A DNA stretch of 64,000 nt from Janthinobacterium sp. PC23-8 (GTDB taxonomy: Bacteria > Pseudomonadota > Gammaproteobacteria > Burkholderiales > Burkholderiaceae_D), in the NCBI RefSeq assembly GCF_002250505.1, contig NZ_NJGY01000002.1, forward strand, positions 240,839 through 304,838, given 5' to 3'. Shown piece by piece: positions 63,487-64,000 of the stretch. Each line of letters opens with the position of its first letter. Within the stretch, counting starts at the first letter, position 1. Position numbers and translations under genes: made by a program. The notes under the pieces were generated by a model, which was not told where the DNA came from, did no database searches, and saw only the letters and a list, made by a program, of their open reading frames with translations.

Positions 63487-64000
63487 ATGGCCCAATACCC
63501 CCTGAAACAATCGCCCGCCGCCGCCAACCCTGCCGTGGTGCCGGTACACGGCGCCCTGGTTGACGCCGAACTGGCCGCGCGCCACCAGGCTTTTCTCGCC
63601 GCCGCCACCGCCGACAACACGCGCCGCGCCTACCGTTCGGCGATCCGCCACTTTCAAACCTGGGGCGGAGCGCTGCCGGCCGACGAATCGGCGGTGATCC
63701 GCTATCTGCTAGCCTACGCGGACACCCTGAATGCGCGCACGCTGGCCTTGCGCCTGACGGCGCTGTCGCAATGGCATGTGTACCAGGGCTTTTTTGACGC
63801 CGCCTCGACGCCCACCGTGCGCAAGACCCTGGCCGGTATCGCCCGCCTGCACGGCAAGCCGAAAACGAAGGCCAAGGCGCTGCCTTTGGCCGACCTGGAG
63901 CGCATCGTCGCGCGCCTGCATGAGCAGAGCAATGAGCAAGGCACCCTCAAGGCGCTGCGCGACAGCGCCTTGCTGCAACTGGGTTTTTTCGGCGGTTTTC
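63487..64000 (+). CDS. Tyrosine recombinase/integrase, N-terminal part
   Basis: The frame is open to the window end; 171 residues are seen. They form a SAM-like core-binding domain (ATADNTRRAYRSAIRHFQTW, ALRLTALSQWH, TVRKTLAGIARLHGKPK), and the catalytic domain begins at LRDSALLQLGFFGGF, which precedes the first catalytic Arg. It is a site-specific DNA recombinase. Divergent kfrA-like gene and AT-rich repeats suggest a mobile element or a conserved pair. The ATG start lacks a strong ribosome site. The rest of the gene lies beyond the window. Confidence 0.87.
   Translation, partial: MAQYPLKQSPAAANPAVVPVHGALVDAELAARHQAFLAAATADNTRRAYRSAIRHFQTWGGALPADESAVIRYLLAYADTLNARTLALRLTALSQWHVYQGFFDAASTPTVRKTLAGIARLHGKPKTKAKALPLADLERIVARLHEQSNEQGTLKALRDSALLQLGFFGGF

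Noticed and set aside
1..64000. CRISPR arrays, tRNA or rRNA genes, insertion sequences
   Set aside because: No regularly spaced repeats, conserved RNA segments or transposase-like proteins were recognised on either strand by reading.

Overview
The window is a GC-rich, densely packed chromosomal segment. The gene families, the complete exosortase A (XrtA/PEP-CTERM) exopolysaccharide machinery and the plasmid-type KfrA protein fit a betaproteobacterium, most likely of the Oxalobacteraceae (Janthinobacterium/Duganella/Massilia group). The family-level placement is inferred from gene content, not from a marker gene. No rRNA, tRNA, CRISPR array or insertion sequence was recognised, and no gene-free stretch exceeds about 220 bases.

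Bases 1-33659 are one exopolysaccharide region. It opens with the end of a flippase, a GT4 glycosyltransferase, an MBOAT O-acyltransferase and its SGNH-like partner (plus strand). A D-lactate dehydrogenase and a TfoX-domain gene follow. A roughly 17.6 kb minus-strand gene train (23325 down to 5725) encodes, in order of transcription: chain-length determinant, tyrosine autokinase, outer-membrane beta-barrel protein, UDP-GlcNAc 2-epimerase, polysaccharide deacetylase, FemAB-like protein, glycosyltransferase, exosortase A fused to EpsI, a second glycosyltransferase, an asparagine-synthase-like amidotransferase, a third glycosyltransferase, a glycosyltransferase-CapK fusion and a methyltransferase. 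Most junctions overlap by a few bases. Divergent from it are the outer-membrane export lipoprotein and an autoinducer-synthase-like acyltransferase. A second minus-strand unit holds the TPR lipoprotein PrsT, a Wzy/O-antigen-ligase-like protein and a trypsin-like protease. A plus-strand tviB-tviC pair supplies N-acetylhexosaminuronic acid precursors. Together these make, modify, polymerise and export a polysaccharide and process PEP-CTERM proteins, whose genes are not in this window.

Bases 33656-45545 hold stress and metal genes: the prkA-yeaH-spoVR stress operon, a catalase, a Sel1-repeat lipoprotein with a cpdB-type nucleotidase, and a two-gene CobW zinc-chaperone operon behind a Zur-like site, facing zur itself.

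Bases 45643-52567 hold an Anbu (ancestral proteasome-like) operon: circularly permuted ATP-grasp, alpha-E protein, transglutaminase and Anbu. It is preceded by a very good sigma-54 promoter and, upstream of a terminator, a soluble histidine kinase. An alpha/beta hydrolase follows it. This is the most intriguing system in the window.

Bases 52620-64000 are mixed: a secreted amidase-like protein, a TonB-like membrane protein, a 2-hydroxyacid dehydrogenase with LtrA, a divergent LysR/MFS pair around a perfect LysR-type palindrome, a serine hydrolase, a VirK/DUF535 protein, an unknown protein, and a KfrA-like DNA-binding protein divergent from a tyrosine recombinase that runs off the window end.
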